Origin: JANXQG01 sp963824275
GTDB lineage: Bacteria > Planctomycetota > Planctomycetia > Pirellulales > Thermoguttaceae
DNA: 64,000 nucleotides
Reading direction: 5' to 3'
Assembly: GCA_963824275.1 (NCBI GenBank)
Contig: CAWGOT010000003.1
Span: 2,666,001-2,730,000 of the forward strand
Part shown: positions 58,914 to 64,000 of the stretch, in pieces
Position numbering within the stretch: position 1 is the first letter of the stretch
Layout of the letters: the number at the start of each line of letters is the position of its first letter
The notes under the pieces: model-generated
Told to the model about the DNA's origin: nothing
Seen by the model: only the letters and a program-made list of their open reading frames with translations
Databases searched by the model: none
Position numbers and translations under genes: made by a program

Positions 58914-59377
58914 GCCGACAGCAGACGCTGCGCATCGCTTCCAGCTATCGCTGTCGACATTCCCTCTTGGCCAATCATGGCCGTTTCTGCTTTTTCTTTT
59001 GACGGTCGATGACTTGGCCGATCGTGGCAATAACGTGGGATTCAGGCCCTATCCATGGCCGCGCTTCCGCGCGTAGGCCGCCGACAAAAGCCGGCGACGG
59101 TGCTTGCTGGGCCGCGCGTGAATAACCCGAACAATCGGCAATGTCAACACCCAATGCCTGCGGCGAGAGTGCCACCCCGCCGTCCAAGGTTCCAACGGCT
59201 CTTGGCCGGGAGGTCAGATGGTGCGGGATTCGGCCACTGCGATAAATGCACACGCGGTGGCGGAATGCGCAAAAAATATCAGGGCTACCTCTTGTTTTGT
59301 GCCGGCGAGACGATTTCTTTCAGAAGTATGCGGATTTTTCCTTGCAGACCCGCGAAGATCCTTCTAGAATTAGTCAA

Positions 59378-60450
59378 ATGCTAACGCGAAATGAGAAAAA
59401 ATTGAAAGCTGTCGATTTTTTTTGCGGCGCCGGCGGAATGAGCCTTGGTTTGAGCACGGCAGGAATAAGAGTTTTGGGGGGTATAGACAATGACAGCAGT
59501 TGTCGCGCGACATACGAGAAGAATGTTCCGGGGGCAAAGTTCGTCAAGCATGACGTCGGCACGCTGATGCGCCGGAGCTTGGCAGGCGATTTGCAATTAG
59601 GCGGGATGACCCCAATCTGATCTTTGCCGGATGCAGCCCTTGCCAATTCTGGAGTAAGATCCGCACTGACAAGACCAAGTCAGAACGAACCGCGTTTCTT
59701 CTAAAGCGATTCCAGAAATTCATACGCTACTTCCGCCCCGGATTCCTCATCGTGGAAAATGTCCCCGGCCTGCTTACCCAAGCACAAAAAAGCATTTTGC
59801 CCGACTTCACCCGATTTCTCGAAGAGAACGGCTATGTTTTCGACGACGATATTATCAACGCGAACAACTATGGCGTGCCGCAGAACCGGATGCGTTACCT
59901 TCTTATCGCGACCCGTCTCCTCCCAAAAATCGAATTGCCGGCTCCCGAACCAAACACCTCGCTAACTGTCGACGCATTCATCGGTCCGTCGAATGGCTTT
60001 CAGAGAATTCTTGCGGGACACCGAGATCCGACAGAGTTTCAGCACACCGCGAGTTCCTTGTCGCCAAATAATTTGCGCCGAATAAGGCTTACCGCAAAAT
60101 CTGGAGGAAGCCGAGCGGCGTGGAAGGACGACGAGACGCTTCAAATTCCTGCGTATAATGGGCGCGACGAGATCTTTCGTGACGTCTATGGCAGAATGTT
60201 CTGGGACCGTCCTGCACCAACAATCACGACACGGTTCATCAGTTTTTCCAACGGTCGATTTGGCCACCCCGAGGAGGATCGAGCGATCTCCATTCGTGAG
60301 GGAGCGACGCTTCAGACGTTCCCAAGGAACTTCGTGTTTCACGGGACGAGCCTTAGCAGCTTAGCCCGGCAAATTGGCAACGCGGTGCCTCCCGCATTGG
60401 CTGAGCGGATCGGTCGACATTTATCGAACATTCGCTATGGCAAAGTTTAG
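59378..60450 (+). CDS. DNA (cytosine-5) methyltransferase, one frameshift
   Basis: About 357 residues. ATG at 59378, MLTRNEKKLKAVDFFCGAGG, motif I FFCGAGGMSLGL. Motif IV GCSPCQFWSKI with the catalytic Cys, motif VI IVENVPGLL, motif VIII YGVPQNRMRYLLIA, motif IX region APTITTRFISF, motif X QIGNAVPPALAERI. The frame changes at about 59600 between DLQLGG and DDPNLIFAG (one indel). The stop (60448-60450) overlaps the next start by 14 nt. Codon usage is noticeably less GC-rich than in the core genes. First gene of the right-hand conflict-type operon. Confidence 0.92.
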
Positions 60451-63441
60451 GGCACGCGCGAGAACGGTGGACATGCTCGGGCGCCAGCAGATCGCCGGCG
60501 CCGCTACCGCCATCAGTGAAATCTTCAAGAACTGCGCATGATGCGTATGCGAATCGCGTTGAGGTTGACTATTATCGGCCGGACGAGCTTCTGCTTCTTC
60601 GAGACAACGGGATTGGAATGAGCGCCGAGGAGTTTCAAGATCGATGGCTCACTCTCGGCACTGAAAGCAAGGTGGACGGCGGGGAACCTTCGTATCGGCC
60701 CAAAGGCTTCAAGAAACGTCCGATTATGGGCGAAAAAGGTATCGGCAGGCTCGCGATTGCTCAATTGGGCCCGCAAGTTCTCGTGTTGACCAGGGCGCGC
60801 CGAAATGACCAACTTCACGATCTTGTTGTGGCACTGGTTAACTGGGAGCTTTTTTCGCTTCCGGGGGTCGACCTCGATGAACTCGATGTTCCCGTCGAGA
60901 CTTGCGCCGCGGGGGCGCTGCCGGACGCAAGCCAGATCGAACGTCTCAAAGCGGAATTGCAAGACGTAGTAAAAAGACTAGGGGGTCGCGCACCGACCGC
61001 AAGGCTTCGTGGTATAGAGCGGAGTATTTCTCGCTTTGCCGCCGATCCACAACGGATTGACGCGTTCTTTACCTCCGGTGCCGCTTGCGTACCGAATGAA
61101 GAAGCACTTAGCCTGCGTGGCGACGGTTCAGGCACTCAGTTTCTCATTCAGCCTGCGGAGGTCTTTTTGGCTGAGCAGATTGACTCGGACCGGCAATCCG
61201 AGGACAGTCCTGCGTTCAGTAAGTTTCTCGTCGGTTTTGCGAACACCATGACGCCTGACGCGCCTCCGCCTCACGTTTCCACCCGATTCCGCGACTGGCG
61301 GTATCCTGAGGCTCCAGATGAACTTATCGACGGCGCAGCGTTCCTAACTGCTGAAGATTTCCGTGACGCTGATCATCATTTCTCGGGCGAGTTCGATGAG
61401 TACGGCCAGTTTGCCGGCGACGTGACCATTTACGATCAGCCGCCCGTTCGCCACATCATTCCGTGGGAAGCTGGAGGGGGCTCGAGAACCCTGTGCGGTC
61501 CCTTCAAGATAAATATCGCACACCTCCAAGGTAATGCCCGAGAGAGTCGGGTTCCTAGCGAAGAGCATGCAAGGCTCACGCGCAAGCTTAATCGATTCGG
61601 CGGGCTTTACGTTTATCGCGATGGGATTCGGATCCTACCCTACGGCAATTCGGACCAAGACTGGCTGAATATCGAGACTCGACGCAACAAAGGGCAAGGC
61701 TACTACTTCTTTGCCTATCGCCGAATATTCGGCGCGGTCGAAATCACGCGCAAGTGGAATTCGGGATTGGCAGAGAAGGCTGGCCGCGAGGGGTTCCAAA
61801 CAAATAAGGCGTATCGGCAGTTTACCGAACTTCTGGAAAACTTCTTCGTGCAACTTGCGGCGGATTTTTTCCGGGAAACCGGCGCAAAGTCTGCAATCTG
61901 GGTCTCGCGGAAAAGGGAACTCGAACGGATCGAACTCGCGAGGCGAAAGCGTGAAGAAACTACCAATGCAAGAAGGAAAGCGTTTTCCGCTGCGCTGGAA
62001 GCATTCTTCGGCCAATTTGAAGCAGATGAACCGCGAAACGCGGTAAAAGACCTTTTCGATGAGATTCGAAATGAACTAAACGCCGTACGGGTGGACAACG
62101 ACCCGGATCGCATCGCGAACCGGCTGATCGAGGTCGAATCTGTACGCCGAGCAACGCCTCGACGAAATAAGTAAGAAATATGTGGTGACGCGCCCGCGCG
62201 ACATCGGTTTCGGCTCAAAAATACGTCGCGATTGGGAAGCCTACGTTGTCGAACGTAAAAAACTTGAAGAAGAAGTCTTTGCGCCCGCCGCTGACAGCCT
62301 GAAGGCCATTCTTGGAAAAGCGCAGGAAGCGGCGCGAATACATGTCGATCAACGACGAAGACTGCAAACATTTATCGGCGAACTATCTGCGGAGGTGCAA
62401 AAGGCAATTTCAACTCAGGCCGCGGAAGTGCGTGACGCAATTGGCGGCAGGCAGGTTGAAGTGCAGGAACTCGCACGTCGGGCAATGAGCGAAGTGAAAG
62501 ACGTGGTTGATTCCGTACGCGCGGAGATGCAACGCATCGAACTCGGCGAGCTTTCACCGGCGGCGGTGGGACGGATTCGTCGCCAGCTTGAGGGAAAGAT
62601 CGAATCCGTCGCCAGCCGTTATCGTGAAGATTTGCAGGGCGCGCTGCAACAACTCCTTGACTTGAAATTTACCCGCGACGAGAGCGGCGAGCCGCCTATA
62701 TCGACCGGCGAAATGGCCGGTGCAATTGAGGAAGAAGTGCTCGCACTGCGCGAGGCTGCGGACGCAGATGCCGAGCTTGTTCAGTTAGGCATGGCGCTCG
62801 CCGTCGTTACACATGAGTTCGACGCCGTTATTAGAGCGATTCGAAACGAGTTGCGGCGGCTCAAGGGCTGGGCGGATGCCAGCCCGCAATTGCGTCCAAT
62901 CTACGATCGGATCAATGGCAATTTCGAGCACTTGGACGGCTACCTCGCACTCTTCACACCGCTTCAACGCCGGCTCTACCGCAAGCCTCAGCGAATCACA
63001 GGTTCCGAAATTGCGAAGTTTCTCGAAGAACTCTTTGGTGAACGACTTAAACGCCATCAGATTACGCTTAACGCTTCTAAAGAGTTTCGCAGCCTAACTC
63101 TCATGGGCTATCCGTCAACTTTTTACCCGGTCTTCGTTAACTTGATCGACAATGCGATTTATTGGCTTAAGGACCATCGGTCCCCTAGGTTAATCGCCCT
63201 TGAGGCTGACGGCGAAGGTTTCCTCATTTGCAATAATGGGCCGCCGATCGCCGCTCGAGATCGAGAAAGCATTTTCGAGTTACGATTTACCCGCAAGCCT
63301 GGGGGACGAGGGATGGGGCTTTATATTTCTCGGCATACGCTTGGGAAGGCTGGCTATCGTCTCACGCTTGAAAAACACCCCGGGTTCCCTGTGTGTTTCA
63401 AAATTTCTCAGGAACGGCAGGAGGTTCAAGATGGACGTTAA
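60437..63441 (+). CDS. Dual-GHKL ATPase: N-terminal Hsp90/MORC-like and C-terminal histidine-kinase-like modules, two frameshifts
   Basis: About 1000 residues when joined. ATG at 60437 (MAKFRARARTVDMLGRQQIA). N-terminal Bergerat fold: N-box EIFKN-AHDAYANRVEVDYY (an extra T at about 60534 breaks it), G1 LLLRDNGIGM, G2 IMGEKGIGRLAIAQLG, then an S5-like region (INIAHLQGNA, FGGLYVYRDGIRILPYG). A coiled-coil segment follows (ERIELARRKREETTNARRKA). An extra T near 62138 causes an apparent stop at 62174, but LYAEQRLDEISKKYVVTRPR continues in the next frame. The C-terminal module has an H-box-like VVTHEFDAVIRAIRNELRRL, N-box FVNLIDNAIYWLKD, G1 CNNGPPIAARD and G2 GGRGMGLYISRH. Phosphotransfer is possible but the H-box is atypical. 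The stop overlaps the next ATG by 11 nt. Confidence 0.85.
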
Positions 63442-64000
63442 TTCGAAGTTTTTCCGGCGATCCGTCAGCGTCGTAGAGAAATTCCTACAGACCGCGGTCG
63501 TGATCGACGACCGTGCCTATAGCCGTTTTGGATCGGCTCCGGAAGCTCCCGTTGGTCCACTACCTCCCTTGCCGACGCCAATGACCGCGGTACCGGCCCC
63601 GATTTCGGCCGGCACAGTTATGGGACCGTCTGCCCCGGTTCGAACGGTTGCGGAATCTCCCGTTGGTCCACCATCTCCCCCACCGACTCCAGTGACTGCC
63701 GCACCGGCTCCGATTTCAGCCGACACGATTACTGGACCGTCCGCTCTGGGAAGTCAATTGCTTCCATTGTCCGTAAGCGCCGGGTCAACGACCGAAACCG
63801 CAAACGAAGCAAGAGCAAGTCCCGACGATCCCGACCCACACGGAATTGACGCCAGGCAAGTGATCGATTCCTTCGCGGAGCGCGGAATTATATGCTCAGT
63901 ACTGCAAAGGAAGGCGGACGAGGATCTTACGGCACCCGACCACCGGGCGCACCGACTTCTTCGGGCCGCAGACATCCTGATCGTCGACTGGCAAGTGCAT
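63431..64000 (+). CDS. Receiver-domain-like protein, N-terminal part, runs off the window
   Basis: Open from ATG 63431 to the window end (190 codons). MDVNSKFFRRSVSVVEKFLQ, then TAVVIDDRAYS (acidic pair as in receiver domains), a Pro-rich tandem duplication (63542-63745), then IDARQVIDSFAERGIICSVL and RAADILIVDWQVH, where the Asp of VDW is the candidate phosphoacceptor. The split pattern fits the diverged receiver domains known from predicted conflict systems. Likely partner of the histidine-kinase-like module encoded upstream; an effector domain may follow beyond 64000. Confidence 0.7.
   Translation, partial: MDVNSKFFRRSVSVVEKFLQTAVVIDDRAYSRFGSAPEAPVGPLPPLPTPMTAVPAPISAGTVMGPSAPVRTVAESPVGPPSPPPTPVTAAPAPISADTITGPSALGSQLLPLSVSAGSTTETANEARASPDDPDPHGIDARQVIDSFAERGIICSVLQRKADEDLTAPDHRAHRLLRAADILIVDWQVH
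63542..63745 (+). repeat. In-frame tandem duplication encoding a Pro-rich linker
   Basis: Two units of about 111 nt (63542-63652 and 63653-63745), encoding PVGPLPPLPTPMTAVPAPIS and PVGPPSPPPTPVTAAPAPIS. They lie within the receiver domain between its first acidic pair and the rest. Confidence 0.85.

Noticed and set aside
58975..59253. Minus-strand ORF of 92 codons before the methyltransferase
   Set aside because: No ribosome site, no domain, mixed composition; cannot be supported as a gene.
62182..63441. Separate sensor histidine kinase gene
   Set aside because: The start would be an internal GTG; the upstream frame is coherent with the preceding ORF, so a frameshift within one gene explains it better.

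Overview
This is a GC-rich bacterial window that most resembles Planctomycetota (Pirellulales-like). The evidence is a DUF1559-type protein, a PEP-CTERM sorting signal, SLBB-type polysaccharide export, MoxR/VWA proteins, a SufS-SufU pair, LPS-type lipid A and heptosyltransferase genes, and several families of short repeats (AGTACTC, ATGAAGG, CAAATTG, GTAGGGTGGG). The taxonomic call is inference. No rRNA, tRNA or CRISPR array was recognised.

Layout. 1-833: C-terminal part of an HtrA protease. 1156-7017: SLBB export protein fused to autotransporter-like repeats, lpxK, an RNA ligase, a PEP-CTERM protein. 7301-16807: O-methyltransferase, two transglutaminase-like paralogues (one lacking the catalytic Cys), a broken MMPL/RND transporter, and a minus-strand operon of heptosyltransferase, EEP phosphatase and rRNA methyltransferase. 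16910-20779: orphan DNA methyltransferase, Uma2 remnant, xerC, a CsgG-like lipoprotein. 21378-29108: ispG, a TPR protein, three tandem membrane-GNAT paralogues. 29409-31550: groEL and groES. 31867-36856: secreted or low-complexity proteins, an outer-membrane barrel, a zinc-ribbon membrane protein. 36925-46166: VapBC-type toxin-antitoxin, moxR, a NotI-like restriction-modification pair, a large VWA protein, an NHL lipoprotein, a YhcG/DUF1016 nuclease. 46403-50835: DUF1559 protein, sufS, sufU, and an ISL3 insertion sequence with an 8-bp target duplication at the 3' end of an AbrB-like antitoxin gene. 51156-58720: a very large glycosidase-like protein, repeat-rich DNA with a Uma2 gene between 315-bp direct repeats, and a two-gene unit behind a consensus promoter. 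59378-64000: a three-gene overlapping operon.

The strongest candidate for an undescribed system is the right-hand operon. It has a cytosine-5 DNA methyltransferase, a protein of about 1000 residues carrying two different GHKL ATPase modules (Hsp90/MORC-like at the N terminus, histidine-kinase-like at the C terminus), and a receiver-like protein that runs off the window. It looks like a restriction or abortive-infection type conflict system that uses two-component-style parts. I cannot match it to a named system.

About 30 ORFs are interrupted by single-base frameshifts, including groEL, sufS, sufU and moxR, while others of over 1000 codons are intact. Most of these breaks are probably sequencing or assembly indels. 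Such loci are annotated as whole genes with the break positions given. Palindromic repeats also lie inside coding sequences (lpxK, the rRNA methyltransferase, the glycosidase, yhcG).
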